Shown: positions 17,901 to 26,693 of the stretch, piece after piece | Numbering within the stretch: the stretch's first letter is position 1 | Layout: the number at the start of each line of letters is the position of its first letter | From: Usitatibacter rugosus | GTDB lineage: Bacteria; Pseudomonadota; Gammaproteobacteria; Burkholderiales; Usitatibacteraceae | Direction of reading: 5' to 3' | NCBI RefSeq assembly: GCF_013003965.1 | Contig: NZ_CP053069.1 | Coordinates: forward strand, 4,433,419 to 4,497,418 | DNA length: 64,000 nt | The notes under the pieces: generated by a model | Seen by the model: only the letters and a program-made list of their open reading frames with translations | What the model was told of the DNA's origin: nothing | Databases searched by the model: none | Made by a program: the position numbers and the translations under genes

Positions 17901-18787
17901 GCCGTGCCCCACAGCACCGCCTTCTTGCCGCCGGCATTCATGGCGACGTTGCCGCCGATACACGAGGCATCCGCCGACGTGGGATCGACCGCGAACACGA
18001 GGCCCGCGGATTCGGCCGCTTCCATCACGCGGCGCGTCACGACGCCGGCGCCGCAGCGAATGGTCGCAACGGGTTCCGTGAGGCCCGGCAACACCTTCAT
18101 CTCGACGCCGTCGTGGCGGTCGAGCTTTTCGGTGTTGATCACCGCGGACATGCGGTCGAGCGGGATCGCGCCACCGGTGTAGCCGGTGCCGCCGCCGCGC
18201 GGGATGATGGTGAAGCCGAGATCGATCAGCTCGCGCACGATCGGCGCGCATTCCTCTTCGGTGTCGGGATTCACCACCACGAAGGGATATTCGACGCGCC
18301 AGTCGGTGGCGTCGGTCACGTGCGAGACGCGCGCGAGGCCGTCGAACGCGACGTTGTCCTTGCGCGTGATGGCCGTGAGCTTGCGCAGCGTCCGCCGGCG
18401 CAGGCTCCGGGTTTCGCCGAACTCGCGCTCGAACTCGTCGACCGCCTTCGTGGCCGACTGGATCAACTGCCCGACGGCATCGGTGCGGCCTTCCTCGCCT
18501 TTGTCCGCGCGGCGCCGCTCGACCTCGGCCAGGCGGTGGTGCATGGCCTCGACCAGCAGGGCCAGCCGGCGCGGATTGTCGAGGAGGTCGTCCTGCAGGT
18601 AAGGATTACGGCGAACGACCCAGATGTCGCCCAGCACTTCGTAAAGCATTCGCGCCGAGCGGCCGGTGACGCGCTGCGCACGAAGCGATTCGAGGGCCGC
18701 CCACGCGTCCGCGCCGAGAAGGCGGATCACGATCTCGCGGTCCGAGAACGACGTGTAGTTGTAGGGGATTTCTCGAAGGCGAGTCAT
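14939..18787 (-). CDS. Giant FAD-linked oxidase/Fe-S oxidoreductase (DUF3683 type)
   Basis: This is a 1282-residue fusion in four parts. Residues 1-80 resemble the DUF3683 cap ([19 protein letters not shown]). About 150-400 is an FAD_binding_4 module with [18 protein letters not shown] and [21 protein letters not shown]. About 420-800 is an FAD-oxidase C-terminal domain with [12 protein letters not shown] and SGEHGIG. Then come two ferredoxin-type clusters ([23 protein letters not shown]) and, from about 1000, two CCG/heterodisulfide-reductase-type domains ([17 protein letters not shown]). This is the layout of a D-2-hydroxyacid (D-lactate-type) dehydrogenase fused to its GlpC/LldE-like electron carrier. 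It probably passes electrons to the respiratory chain at the membrane face. The substrate is inferred, not shown. Confidence 0.88.
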   Translation of the reverse strand: MTRLREIPYNYTSFSDREIVIRLLGADAWAALESLRAQRVTGRSARMLYEVLGDIWVVRRNPYLQDDLLDNPRRLALLVEAMHHRLAEVERRRADKGEEGRTDAVGQLIQSATKAVDEFEREFGETRSLRRRTLRKLTAITRKDNVAFDGLARVSHVTDATDWRVEYPFVVVNPDTEEECAPIVRELIDLGFTIIPRGGGTGYTGGAIPLDRMSAVINTEKLDRHDGVEMKVLPGLTEPVATIRCGAGVVTRRVMEAAESAGLVFAVDPTSADASCIGGNVAMNAGGKKAVLWGTALDNLASWTMVTPDAQWMVVERVGHNLGKIHDAPDARFRITRYKPDGVTAVGQEVLEVPGSSFRKVGLGKDVTDKFLAGLPGVQKEGTDGIITSATFILHRMPKHTRTVCLEFFGDVKRAVPSIVEIKNYLDAHPKAILAGLEHLDERYVKAVGYATKAKSRGRPRMVLIGDIVGDDENAVAEAASQVVRIANARDGEGFIAASADQRKRFWLDRARTAAIAKHTNAFKINEDVVIPLGRLGEYTEGIERINIELSIANKLKLLDALGAFFSADLPVQESEDKTDQEGLFADRPAQALELIAATRRRWTYLRDNLDRLAGDIRTDLDPLGLTAEAAARDDGESLFSIVQTHGIRVSWKREVLEPLREIFDGRAFEPVVKGVQAIHAEVLRGRVFVALHMHAGDGNVHTNIPVNSDNYEMLHEANTAVARIMAFARSLDGVISGEHGIGITKLEFLTAEEMEPFAAYKAKVDPQGHFNRGKLLAGANLEDAYTPSFALMGAESLILERSDVGAIANSVKDCLRCGKCKPVCSTHVPRANLLYSPRNKILAVSLLTEAFLYEEQTRRGISIRHFDEYGDVADHCTVCHRCEAPCPVDIDFGDVSIAMRNLLAKLRKRRTNVKTWAALQFLNATDPTKIKLVKALMIDIAFRAQRFAHGLARRLLVTRIQTRHPPATVGKASVRSQVIHFINKPMPKGVPMRTARAQLDLEDEAIVPIIRDPAKVTEDSDAVFYFPGCGSERLFSQVGLATQAMLYHVGAQCVLPPGYLCCGYPQTSAGRADKGEEITVRNRVLFHRVANTLNYLDIKTVVVSCGTCMDQLQKYEFDKIFPGCRLLDIHEYLMEKGLKLEGVKGVRYMYHDPCHTPMKTHRPLKVVSALVGQDVPLNDRCCGESGTFAASRPDIATQVRFRKEEEMEKGAAALRADGFDGEVKVLTSCPSCLQGLARYDHDSATSADYIVVEMARHLLGEDWMPTFVERVRHGGIERVLL

Positions 18788-18871
18788 GGGATCGTGGGCC
18801 GGTGCGTTAGCTGGGACCGGCTCGCGGCCTGCAAGTGCCGAGTCTACCGCACTGCAGCAAAAATTCTTGCG

Positions 18872-19306
18872 CTAGAAAAGGGCCGCGGCCTGGGCGATGA
18901 CGAGGTAGCGCGCGAGCTTTCCGGCCGCGATGGCGGGCAGGCAGAGGAGCCACGGAAGGCGCAGCCATCCCGCGGCTGCGCACAGTGCATCGCCCACGAT
19001 CGGAAGCCACGCCAGCAACAGCGACCACGCGCCGTAGCGCCGCACCCACGCGACCGCCCGGCCCTCGAAGTCCCGCTTCGGCACGAGGCGGCCCAATCCG
19101 TAGGTGGTGAGGCTTCCGAGCGTGTTTCCGATCGTGGCGATGGCGATCGCCGCCAGCGCGCGTTCGGGAAATGCCTTGAGGACGGCGAAGAGCACGACCT
19201 CGGAAGCGCCCGGCAGCACCGTCGCCGATACGAAGGCGGAGGCGAACAGCGCGAAGAGGCCGGTGGAGTCGGTGAAGAGCGCGGTGAGCCAGGTCCCTTC
19301 GGGCAT
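18872..19306 (-). CDS. YqaA-like inner-membrane protein (SNARE-associated/VTT family)
   Basis: This 144-residue membrane protein has about four hydrophobic helices. The signature region FVSATVLPGASEVVLFAVL followed by GNTLGSLTTYGLGR matches the YqaA branch of the DedA/VTT superfamily, whose larger members move lipids or support membrane homeostasis. The role of YqaA itself is not established. It is on the same strand as the large oxidoreductase but ends about 85 bases before its start. It is divergent from hemC across a gap of about 60 bases. Confidence 0.75.
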   Translation of the reverse strand: MPEGTWLTALFTDSTGLFALFASAFVSATVLPGASEVVLFAVLKAFPERALAAIAIATIGNTLGSLTTYGLGRLVPKRDFEGRAVAWVRRYGAWSLLLAWLPIVGDALCAAAGWLRLPWLLCLPAIAAGKLARYLVIAQAAALF

Positions 19307-19365
19307 CGGGCGAGTGTAGCCTGCGTGATAGAGTTTCAGGCCGTCCGCAGATCGTCGCGACCGCC

Positions 19366-20298
19366 TTGCTTCCCCCGCTCATCCGCATCGCCACGCGCGA
19401 AAGCCGCCTCGCGCTCCGCCAGACCGAAATGGTCGCAGCCGCCCTCCGCGAGCGCCATCCCGGCCTGCGCGTCGAGACCGTGGGCATGACCACGCGCGGC
19501 GACCAGATCCTCGACCGGCCGCTCTCGCAGGTGGGCGGCAAGGGCCTCTTCATCAAGGAGCTCGAGGTCGCGCTCGCCGAGGGCCGTGCCGACATCGCCG
19601 TGCATTCGATGAAGGACGTGCCGATGGAGCTGCCGCAAGGCTTCGTGCTCGCCACGTTCGGCGCCCGGGAAGACCCGCACGATGCGTTCGTGTCGAATCG
19701 CCACGCCTCGCTCGGCGCCTTGCCCGCGGGCGCCGTCGTCGGCACTTCGAGCCTGCGGCGCGAATGCCAGCTTCGCCGAGCGTACCCGTCGCTCACCTTC
19801 CAGGCGCTGCGCGGCAACGTGAACACGCGCTTGGCCAAGCTCGACGCGGGCGACTACGACGCGATCATCCTCGCTGCCGCGGGGCTGAAGCGCCTCGGGT
19901 TCGAAGACCGCATCCGCACCCTCCTGTCTTCCGAGGTCGCGATTCCAGCCATCGGCCAGGGGATCCTCGCCGTCGAACATCGCGCCGACCGTGAAGATCT
20001 CGCCGCGGTGCTCGCGATGTTCCGCGATCCGGCAGTCGAAGCGGCCGCGAAGGCGGAACGCGCGCTGGGGCTCGTCGTCGAGGGAAGCTGCGAGGTTCCC
20101 GTCGGCGGGCTTGCGGCGATCCACGGCGAGGCACTACGTCTCGACGGTTTCATCGGCACGCCCGACGGGCGGCAGTTCGTCCGCCATCACGTGGTCGGCC
20201 TCGCGCACGACGCGGCGTCGCTCGGCCACATGCTCGGCGAGCACCTGCTGCGCGAGGGTGGGCGCGCCATCCTCGATTCCCTGGCGAAGACGGCATGA
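19366..20298 (+). CDS. hemC: Hydroxymethylbilane synthase (porphobilinogen deaminase)
   Basis: This 310-residue enzyme condenses four porphobilinogen molecules into hydroxymethylbilane in tetrapyrrole synthesis. It shows RIATRESRLALRQTE, the catalytic Asp in HSMKDVP (Asp84), the substrate-binding arginines in GTSSLRRECQLRR, and the dipyrromethane-cofactor Cys in EGSCEVPVGG (Cys242). The start is TTG at 19366; no ATG or GTG lies near the conserved N-terminus. It is the first gene of a hemC-hemD-hemX-hemY run and its stop overlaps the hemD start by four bases. Confidence 0.95.
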   Translation: MLPPLIRIATRESRLALRQTEMVAAALRERHPGLRVETVGMTTRGDQILDRPLSQVGGKGLFIKELEVALAEGRADIAVHSMKDVPMELPQGFVLATFGAREDPHDAFVSNRHASLGALPAGAVVGTSSLRRECQLRRAYPSLTFQALRGNVNTRLAKLDAGDYDAIILAAAGLKRLGFEDRIRTLLSSEVAIPAIGQGILAVEHRADREDLAAVLAMFRDPAVEAAAKAERALGLVVEGSCEVPVGGLAAIHGEALRLDGFIGTPDGRQFVRHHVVGLAHDAASLGHMLGEHLLREGGRAILDSLAKTA

Positions 20299-21074
20299 GC
20301 CCGGCCACGCGGCTGAAAGGACTGGGCGTGGTGCTCACGCGACCCAAAGGCGCGGTGGTCGAGCTGGAACGCGAGCTGGCCACGGCCGGCGCGCGCGTGC
20401 TGCACTTTCCCGCGCTCGAGATCACGCCGATCGGCGAGTCCCCCGCCCTGGATGCCGCGCTCGGACTGCTTGCGCGCCAGGACATGGCGATCTTCGTGAG
20501 CGCCAACGCGGTCGACATGGGCTTGGCGGCACTGCGGGAACGATCGATCGAGTGGCCGAAGCGGGTGCCGGTGGCCGCCGTGGGTGAAATGACGGCCCAG
20601 GCCTTGCGGAACTCCGGGTTCCCGGAGGTCATCTCACCTACGGAGCGCTTCGACAGCGAGGCGCTCCTGGAACGGCCCGAATTGCAGGCCGTCTCGGGGG
20701 GAAATATCATCGTGTTCCGGGGTGAAGGCGGCCGGGAGCGCCTGCGCGAAGTCCTCGAATCCAGGGGTGCGCGGGTGACGTATGCGGAGTGCTATCGCCG
20801 CTCGCGCCCGGACACCGATCCCGCGCCGCTTCTCGCGGCCTGGTCGCGCGGCGAGGTGCATGTGGTCGGGGTGCTGAGCGGCGAGACGCTCGAGAACTTC
20901 GTGGAGATGATCGGGCCGGAAGGGCGCTCGAAGCTCGCCTCGACGGTGCTGGTCGTGACGCACGAAGCGATCGCGCGCCATCCGGACGCGAAGCGTTTCG
21001 GCCGCGTACTGGTTTCCCGCCCGGGTGCTACCGCGCTCGCCGCAGCAATGACACAGGTTCGAGATTCGACATGA
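20295..21074 (+). CDS. hemD: Uroporphyrinogen-III synthase
   Basis: This 259-residue protein closes and inverts ring D of hydroxymethylbilane to give uroporphyrinogen III. HemD sequences diverge strongly, but the two-domain pattern is visible: VVLTRPKGAVVELEREL at the N-terminus, FVSANAVDMGL, GEMTAQAL, IIVFRGEGGRERLRE, and TYAECYRR before the second domain. Position helps as well, since it overlaps hemC by ATGA and overlaps hemX the same way. It acts in the cytoplasm, directly downstream of HemC in the pathway. Confidence 0.92.
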   Translation: MSPATRLKGLGVVLTRPKGAVVELERELATAGARVLHFPALEITPIGESPALDAALGLLARQDMAIFVSANAVDMGLAALRERSIEWPKRVPVAAVGEMTAQALRNSGFPEVISPTERFDSEALLERPELQAVSGGNIIVFRGEGGRERLREVLESRGARVTYAECYRRSRPDTDPAPLLAAWSRGEVHVVGVLSGETLENFVEMIGPEGRSKLASTVLVVTHEAIARHPDAKRFGRVLVSRPGATALAAAMTQVRDST

Positions 21075-22129
21075 GCGATTCCCTGCAGCCCAGTCCGATG
21101 GCCTCCGAGCGGCCGGTGCTTGCCGGGCGCTCGCGCGGCGACCGCGCCGCACGGGCGATCGCCGTCGTGGGCATCGTCGCGGCGCTCACCGCCGCGCTCT
21201 TCGCCTGGGACGCGAGGCAGTCGCTGCGCAACCTCGAGTCGAAAGCCGGCGGCCGCCTGGCGGAGCTGGGCGACGAGGCCGCGCAGTCCAGGGCCTCCCT
21301 CGCGCAGGCCCAGGCCGCGCTCAAGGAATCGCAATCGCGCCTCACGGAGCTCGAGGCGCGCGTCGCCGAGGCGCAGGAAGGCCGCGTGCAGCTGGAGGAG
21401 ATGTACCGCGACCTCTCGCGCAACGCCGACGACCGCCTGCTCTCCGAAGTGGAGCAGATGCTCGTGCTCGCGAGCCAGCAGCTCCAGCTCGCGGGCAACG
21501 TGCGCGGGGCGCTTGCGGCCCTGCAGACCGCGGACCAACGCCTCGCGAAGGCGGAGAAGCTCGCCGCCGCGCCGCTGCGGCGCGCGCTCGGCCAGGACAT
21601 GGACCGGCTGAAGGCCCTGCCGCTGGTGGACACGGTCGGCATCGCGGTCAAGATCGACAACCTCGTGTCGTCCGTGGACCAGCTGCCGCTCGTCGTCGCC
21701 GAGACGCTGCCGCCCACGCGCCTCGCTTCGCGCGCCAAGCCGCTCGACGAGCAGCCGGGCTTCACGCGTGCCGCGCGCGATTTCTGGGAAGAGATGAAGG
21801 GCCTGGTGCGCATCCGCGAGCTCGAGGGCAACGACGCGGCGCTCCTCGCGCCCACGCACGCCTATTTCCTGCGCGAGAACCTGAAGCTGCGCCTGCTCTC
21901 CGCGCGCGTAGCGCTGCTCGCGCGCGACGAGCTCTCGTTCCGCGACGACCTGAAGGCCGCGCAGGCCTGGCTCAACAAGTACTTCGATTCGAAGGCCAAG
22001 CCCACGGCCGCCGCGCTCGCCACGTTGAAGCAAGTCTCGGAGAGCCCCGTGTCGATCACCGTGCCCGACATCAACGCGAGCCTCGCGGCGGTGCGAACCG
22101 CGCGCGCCTCGCGCGAGAAGACGAGGTAG
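21071..22129 (+). CDS. hemX: HemX-like membrane-anchored coiled-coil protein
   Basis: This 352-residue protein has a short cytoplasmic tail, one membrane helix at about 29-46 (AIAVVGIVAALTAALFAW) and a long Ala/Glu/Arg-rich coiled coil over about 50-130. The rest is helical, with DRLLSEVEQMLVLASQQLQLAGN and YFLRENLKLRLLSARVALL typical of proteobacterial HemX. Some HemX proteins were named as uroporphyrinogen methyltransferases, but this one has no such domain. A scaffolding role for haem-synthesis enzymes at the membrane is a common suggestion, not proven. It overlaps hemD by four bases and is followed three bases later by hemY. Confidence 0.88.
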   Translation: MSDSLQPSPMASERPVLAGRSRGDRAARAIAVVGIVAALTAALFAWDARQSLRNLESKAGGRLAELGDEAAQSRASLAQAQAALKESQSRLTELEARVAEAQEGRVQLEEMYRDLSRNADDRLLSEVEQMLVLASQQLQLAGNVRGALAALQTADQRLAKAEKLAAAPLRRALGQDMDRLKALPLVDTVGIAVKIDNLVSSVDQLPLVVAETLPPTRLASRAKPLDEQPGFTRAARDFWEEMKGLVRIRELEGNDAALLAPTHAYFLRENLKLRLLSARVALLARDELSFRDDLKAAQAWLNKYFDSKAKPTAAALATLKQVSESPVSITVPDINASLAAVRTARASREKTR

Positions 22130-22132
22130 GCC

Positions 22133-23308
22133 ATGCGATTCGCACTCTGGTCCGTCCTCCTCGTCGCCGTCGCGGTGGGCCTCGGCATGCTGCTGGTGAG
22201 CTCCACGGGCTACGTGGTGATCGTGGCCGCTCCTTATCGCATCGAGCTGTCGCTGAACCTCCTGGTGCTGCTCGTCCTGGGCGGCTACCTCGCCTTCTAC
22301 TTCGCCACGCGCATGGTGAGCACGCTGCTGCAGATCCCGGCGCGCGTGGCCGCCTATCGCGAGGAGCGCGCGCGGGCCCGCAACCGCCAGTCGCTGAACG
22401 AGGCGCTGCTCGCGTTCTTCCAGGGGCGCTATGCCTCCGCGGAGAAGAGCGCGGCCAACGCGCTGGGCGCGGACGAAACGAAGGGCGTGGCGGCGATCAT
22501 CGCGGCGCGCAGCGCGCACGAGCTCGGCCGCTTCACCGAACGCGAGCAGTTCCTCGACCACGCGAAGGGCAGCAACGCGCCCGAGGTCGACCAGGCGCGC
22601 CTCACCACGCTGGCCGACCTCCTCGTGTCGCAGGGACGCTTCGAGGAAGCGCTCGCCGTACTGAAGGATCTTTCGGCGCGCGATGCACGCAACCTCCGCC
22701 TGCTGCGGCTTCGCCTGCAGGCCGAGCAAGCCACGCGGCGCTGGGACGAGATGCTGGAGACGGTGGGTGCGCTCCTCAAGCTCGGCGGCACCACGCCGGC
22801 GGAAGCGGCCGGCGCCCGGCGCACGGCTCACCTCGGCAACCTCAATCGCAAGGCGCAGGACGCCGCGGCGCTCTCGGCCTACTGGAAGCAGATCCCCTCG
22901 GATGTGAGGCTCGATCCCACGCTTGCCGCCACGGCCGCGCGCTTCCACCTCGCCCTCGGCGGCAACGAGGCGGCGCAGGAAATCATCGAGCGCGCGCTGG
23001 AGAACGACTGGAATGCCGGCCTCGTGGCGCTCTACGGCGAGGCGGCGGGCGCCGATGCGCTGCCGCAGATCGAGCGCGCGGAGAAGTGGCTGCGCACGCA
23101 CGCACGCGATCCCGCGCTGCTGCTGGCGCTGGGCAAGCTCTGCATGCGCCAGGCCCTGTGGGGCAAGGCGCAAAGCTACATCGAGGCGAGCCTCGCGCTC
23201 GAGCCCACGCACGACGGACACATGACGCTGGCAGCTTTGATGGAACGGCTGGGCAAGCCGCAGGAAGCGGTGCGCCACTTCCGGCGCAGCGCCGAGCTCG
23301 CGGGGTAG
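22133..23308 (+). CDS. hemY: HemY-like TPR membrane protein
   Basis: This 391-residue protein has two membrane helices in its first 65 residues and the HemY N-terminal pattern (GYVVIVAAPYRIELSLNLLV, then RNRQSLNEALLAFFQGRY). The remainder is a series of tetratricopeptide-type helical repeats facing the cytoplasm or periplasm. Proteobacterial HemY is distinct from the Gram-positive coproporphyrinogen oxidase that bears the same name. Its role in tetrapyrrole metabolism is implied mainly by its fixed position after hemX. The ATG is at 22133, three bases after the hemX stop, so the two are certainly co-transcribed. Confidence 0.88.
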   Translation: MRFALWSVLLVAVAVGLGMLLVSSTGYVVIVAAPYRIELSLNLLVLLVLGGYLAFYFATRMVSTLLQIPARVAAYREERARARNRQSLNEALLAFFQGRYASAEKSAANALGADETKGVAAIIAARSAHELGRFTEREQFLDHAKGSNAPEVDQARLTTLADLLVSQGRFEEALAVLKDLSARDARNLRLLRLRLQAEQATRRWDEMLETVGALLKLGGTTPAEAAGARRTAHLGNLNRKAQDAAALSAYWKQIPSDVRLDPTLAATAARFHLALGGNEAAQEIIERALENDWNAGLVALYGEAAGADALPQIERAEKWLRTHARDPALLLALGKLCMRQALWGKAQSYIEASLALEPTHDGHMTLAALMERLGKPQEAVRHFRRSAELAG

Positions 23309-23338
23309 GGTCCCCGCGGCAACAAAAAGGAGAACGCC

Positions 23339-23917
23339 ATGACGCGCGAGTACTCCCCGATTCCCCTCTCTTCCCTGGCTCCGGCCGCGCGCTTGCCGGA
23401 ACCGGAGCTGCTGGAGCGGGTCAGCCTCGACGATCCTGCCTTCGCGGTCCTCACCGACCTGACACAGGTCACGCCGGCGACCATCGGCCCCGACCGCAGC
23501 ATCGACCACGCGCACGCGATGATGCTCGAGCGGCGCGTGCGCCTGCTCTTCGTCGTGGGCGCGGATCGCTTCGTGGTGGGCGTCCTCACGTCCACGGACC
23601 TGCTGAGCGAGAAGCCGATGCGCTTCGTGCAGGAGCGCGGCGGCACGCGCTCCGACGTGCTCGTCGCGGACATCATGACGCCCTTCGAGCGCATGGATTC
23701 CATCGACATGCAGGACGTCGCGCAGATGCGCGTGGGCCACATCGTCGCCACGCTGAAGTTCGTGGGCCGCCAGCACCTGCTCGCCGCGGACGAAGGCGGG
23801 CGGCGGCTGCGCGGGCTCTTCTCCACCTCGCGCATCGCGAAGCAGCTCGGCGTGGAGCTCTCGACCGAGGACATCGCCCAGACGTTTGCCGAGATCGAAG
23901 CGGCCCTCGCCCACTAA
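23339..23917 (+). CDS. CBS-domain pair protein
   Basis: This 192-residue cytoplasmic protein is essentially two CBS motifs (about 40-95 and 105-170). The first contains VTPATIGPDRSIDHAHAMM and FVVGVLTSTDLLS. The second contains VADIMTPFERM and a degenerate LRGLFSTSRIAKQLG. Stand-alone CBS pairs bind adenine nucleotides and often regulate a partner enzyme. AAGGAG stands before ATG 23339, after a 30-base gap from hemY, and the stop directly abuts the GTG start of the acyl-CoA synthetase, so that enzyme is the natural candidate partner. Confidence 0.82.
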   Translation: MTREYSPIPLSSLAPAARLPEPELLERVSLDDPAFAVLTDLTQVTPATIGPDRSIDHAHAMMLERRVRLLFVVGADRFVVGVLTSTDLLSEKPMRFVQERGGTRSDVLVADIMTPFERMDSIDMQDVAQMRVGHIVATLKFVGRQHLLAADEGGRRLRGLFSTSRIAKQLGVELSTEDIAQTFAEIEAALAH

Positions 23918-25552
23918 GTGACGGACCGCTACCGGGAAACCTACCTCGGCTTCCGCTGGCAGGTCCCTCCCCGCTACAACATCGCGCAGTCGGCTTGCCG
24001 GCGCTGGTCTTCGGATCCGGCACGCCCCGCGCTGTTGTGGGAAGACGAGTCGGGCGCCACTGCCTCGCTCACCTTCGCGCAGCTCCTCGCGCAGGCCAAT
24101 CGCTTGTCGAATGCCCTCGCCGCGCTCGGCGTCGCGAGGGGAGACCGCGTGGCGATCCTGCTGCCGCAGCGCCTGGAGACGGCCGTTGCGTACTTCGCAT
24201 GCCTCCAGGTGGGCGCCATCGCGGTGCCGCTCTCGTTCCTCTTCGGGCCCGAGGCGCTCGAGTACCGGGTGAGCGACAGCGAAGCGAGCGTCGCGATCGC
24301 CGATCCGCAGACGATGCCCAACCTCGCGGTCCTGCGCGATCGGCTTCCGGCGCTGCGCCACGTGATCGGCGTCGCCGGCGCGCGTGAGTCGGGCACGCTC
24401 GATTGGGACGCGCTGTTGGCGAAGGCGAGCGACGCGTTCGAGTGCGCCGACACCGCGCCCACCGATCCTGCCGTGATCATCTACACCAGCGGCACGACCG
24501 GGCCGCCGAAGGGCGCGCTGATGCCGCACTCGGCGCTGCTCGGCAACCTCCCGGGCTTCGAGTGCTCGCACGACGGCTTCCCGCGGGACGGCGATCGCTT
24601 CTGGTCGCCCGCGGACTGGGCGTGGACCGGGGGCTTGTGGGACGCGCTCATGCCGACGCTGCACCACGGCCAATGCATCCTCGGTTATCGCGGGCGCTTC
24701 GATCCGGAGAAGGCTCTCGTGCTGATGGAGAAGTACGCGATCCGCAACGCCTTCCTGTTCCCCACCGCGCTCAAGATGATGATGAAGGCGTTCCCCGAGC
24801 CGCGTGCACGATTCGCACTCCACCTGCGCTCGATGATGAGCGGGGGCGAGGCGGTGAGCCCGGCGGTGCTCGACTGGGCGCGGAGCGCGCTCGGCGTCAC
24901 GGTGAACGAGATCTTCGGGCAGACCGAGATGAACTACATCGTCGGCAACTCGCACGCGCTGTGGCCCGTGCGGCCCGGCTCGATGGGCCGGCCCTATCCC
25001 GGCCATCGTGTCGCGGTGATCGACGATGCGGGCCAGGAAGTGCCGCGCGGCACCGTGGGCGACGTGGCCGTCCATCGCCAATGGCTCGATGGCGTGGACG
25101 ACCCGGTGTTCTTCCTGGGGTATTGGCGTAATGAGGAGGCGACGCGGAAGAAGTTCTCAGGCGACTGGTGCCGCACCGGCGACCTGGCCTCGATGGATGA
25201 GGACGGCTACCTCTGGTACCAGGGCCGCGCCGACGACATGTTCAAGAGCGCGGGCTATCGCATCGGCCCCGCGGAGATCGAGAACTGCCTGCTGCGCCAT
25301 CCGGCCGTGGCGAACTGTGCGGTCGTGCCGAGTCCCGACGAGACACGGGGCGCGGTCGTGAAGGCGTTCGTCTTACTTGCGCCCGGTCATGCGCCCTCGG
25401 ATGCGCTCGCGGAATCGATTCGCGCTCACGCGAAGGCGCATCTCGCGGCGTTCCAGTGTCCGAAGGAGGTCGAGTTCATCGAGGCGTTGCCGATGACGAC
25501 GACGGGCAAGGTGCAGAGGAACGTTCTGCGATTGCGCGAGGAGAAGAAATAA
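23918..25552 (+). CDS. AMP-forming acyl-CoA synthetase (acetyl/medium-chain type)
   Basis: This 544-residue ANL-superfamily enzyme activates a carboxylic acid with ATP and joins it to CoA. It contains the P-loop-like VIIYTSGTTGPPKGALM, the A5 motif FGQTEMNYIVGN, A7 WCRTGDLASMDEDGYLWY, A8 GRADDMFKSAGYRIGPAEIE, and the A10 lysine in PMTTTGKVQRNVLR. Details such as FWSPADWAWTGGLWDALMP are typical of the acetyl-/medium-chain acyl-CoA synthetase branch. The exact acid is unknown. Translation starts at GTG 23918, immediately after the CBS gene stop. Its last codons and stop lie in the left arm of a long perfect palindrome. Confidence 0.88.
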   Translation: MTDRYRETYLGFRWQVPPRYNIAQSACRRWSSDPARPALLWEDESGATASLTFAQLLAQANRLSNALAALGVARGDRVAILLPQRLETAVAYFACLQVGAIAVPLSFLFGPEALEYRVSDSEASVAIADPQTMPNLAVLRDRLPALRHVIGVAGARESGTLDWDALLAKASDAFECADTAPTDPAVIIYTSGTTGPPKGALMPHSALLGNLPGFECSHDGFPRDGDRFWSPADWAWTGGLWDALMPTLHHGQCILGYRGRFDPEKALVLMEKYAIRNAFLFPTALKMMMKAFPEPRARFALHLRSMMSGGEAVSPAVLDWARSALGVTVNEIFGQTEMNYIVGNSHALWPVRPGSMGRPYPGHRVAVIDDAGQEVPRGTVGDVAVHRQWLDGVDDPVFFLGYWRNEEATRKKFSGDWCRTGDLASMDEDGYLWYQGRADDMFKSAGYRIGPAEIENCLLRHPAVANCAVVPSPDETRGAVVKAFVLLAPGHAPSDALAESIRAHAKAHLAAFQCPKEVEFIEALPMTTTGKVQRNVLRLREEKK

Positions 25553-25612
25553 TTAGGGTCAGCTTCTTTTTTCGGCGACACGAAAAAAGAAGCTGACCCT
25601 AATTATTTCTTC
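25543..25612. repeat. GGGTCAG long perfect palindrome between converging genes
   Basis: Two perfect 32-base arms (25543-25574 and 25581-25612) flank GCGACA. Each arm begins GAAGAAATAATTAGGGTCAG from its own outer end. The arms contain the final Lys-Lys codons and the TAA stop of both converging genes, so the two proteins end in the same way. In RNA it forms a very stable hairpin with an A/T-rich segment, suited to bidirectional termination. It is the longest of three full GGGTCAG palindromes in the window. Confidence 0.92.
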
Positions 25613-26649
25613 GGATCGACGGAGTAGGTGAACGCATCGCAGAAGAACTCGTCCTCCGGCAGCTCCCGCTGCGAGAGGAACGAATCCTTGGCGACGTCGG
25701 TCATCGCCGGAGCGCCGCACGCGTAGACCTGGTAGCCCGAGAGCGACGGAAAGTCGTCGAGCACGGCCTGGTGGACGAAGCCCGTGCGGCCGGTCCACTG
25801 GTCCTCGGGCTTCGGCTCCGAGAGCACCGGGATGTACGAGAAATTCGGGTGCTCGGCGGCCCACTTCGGCGGAAGGTCCGGCAGGTAGAGATCGGACTTC
25901 GAGCGCGCTCCCCAGTAGAGGACGATCTCGCGGTCCATCTTGTTGTGGAACATGTGCTCGATCACGGCCTTGATCGGCGCGAAGCCGGTGCCGCCGGCGA
26001 CGAAGATCGCGGGCTTGTCGGAATCCTCGCGCAGGTAGAACGTGCCAAGCGGGCCCTCGAAGCGCAGGATCGCGCGCTCCTTCATCTCCTCGAACACGTA
26101 CTTGGAGAACGCCCCGCCGGGAGCCTTGCGGATGTGGAGCTGGAGGAACTGGTCGTCATGCGGCGCGTTGGCCATGGAGAAGCTGCGCCGCTTGCCGTCC
26201 TTCATGAGGATGTCGATGTACTGGCCCGCGAGGAACTGCATCCGCTCGGCCGCGGGCAGCTTGAGATAGAGAACGCGCACGTCCTCCGCCGGGGTCTCCA
26301 CCTTCTCGACGCGCGCCGGCAGCGTGCGGATCTGCAGGTCCTTGGCGCCCGTGAGCTCGCGCAGCTCGTAGACCACGTCGGTGAGCGGCTTCACCACGCA
26401 GGTGAGCGCCTTGCCCGCGGCTTTCTCCTCCGGGCGGATGGCGCGTTCCTGGTGCTCGCCGTATTCGATCTCGCCCGACTTGAGCGTCCCCTTGCACGCG
26501 CCGCAGGCCCCGTTGCGGCAGCCGTACGGCAAGCCGACACCCTGGCGCAATGCCGCCTCGAGGATCGTCTCGCCGGGATTGACCGTGAAGGTGTGCCCGC
26601 TCGGTTCGAGTCGGACGGTATGGGCTTCGCGCGCTGCGGTTTCTGGCAC
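25603..26649 (-). CDS. 2Fe-2S/FAD reductase (CDP-6-deoxy-glucoseen reductase-like)
   Basis: This 348-residue electron-transfer flavoprotein has an N-terminal plant-type [2Fe-2S] ferredoxin domain with cysteines 44, 49, 52 and 84 (YGCRNGACGACKG and LTCVV). A FAD-binding barrel follows (RRSFSMANAP), and an NAD(P)-binding domain (VAGGTGFAPIKAVIEHM, then YACGAPAMTD). It takes electrons from NAD(P)H through FAD to the iron-sulfur cluster for a partner enzyme. Relatives are annotated as CDP-6-deoxy-delta-3,4-glucoseen reductase or as oxygenase reductases, but no sugar-deoxygenation or oxygenase partner is adjacent, so the acceptor is unknown. Its stop codon is in the palindrome shared with the acyl-CoA synthetase. 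Confidence 0.85.
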   Translation of the reverse strand: MPETAAREAHTVRLEPSGHTFTVNPGETILEAALRQGVGLPYGCRNGACGACKGTLKSGEIEYGEHQERAIRPEEKAAGKALTCVVKPLTDVVYELRELTGAKDLQIRTLPARVEKVETPAEDVRVLYLKLPAAERMQFLAGQYIDILMKDGKRRSFSMANAPHDDQFLQLHIRKAPGGAFSKYVFEEMKERAILRFEGPLGTFYLREDSDKPAIFVAGGTGFAPIKAVIEHMFHNKMDREIVLYWGARSKSDLYLPDLPPKWAAEHPNFSYIPVLSEPKPEDQWTGRTGFVHQAVLDDFPSLSGYQVYACGAPAMTDVAKDSFLSQRELPEDEFFCDAFTYSVDPKK

Positions 26650-26693
26650 GCGCGAATTCTACCCCGCGTGAATCCCTACCCGCAGGCGGGGAA

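Noticed and set aside
13781-19489. A 1902-residue open frame on the plus strand.
   Set aside because: It lies opposite the BNR lipoprotein and the large oxidoreductase, both with clear motifs. It is His/Arg/Val-rich without domains, as expected for an antisense frame in GC-rich DNA.
20792-25081. A 1429-residue open frame on the minus strand opposite the hem genes.
   Set aside because: The hemC-hemD-hemX-hemY, CBS and acyl-CoA synthetase genes on the other strand have full signatures and coupled starts. The long frame has no recognisable domain.
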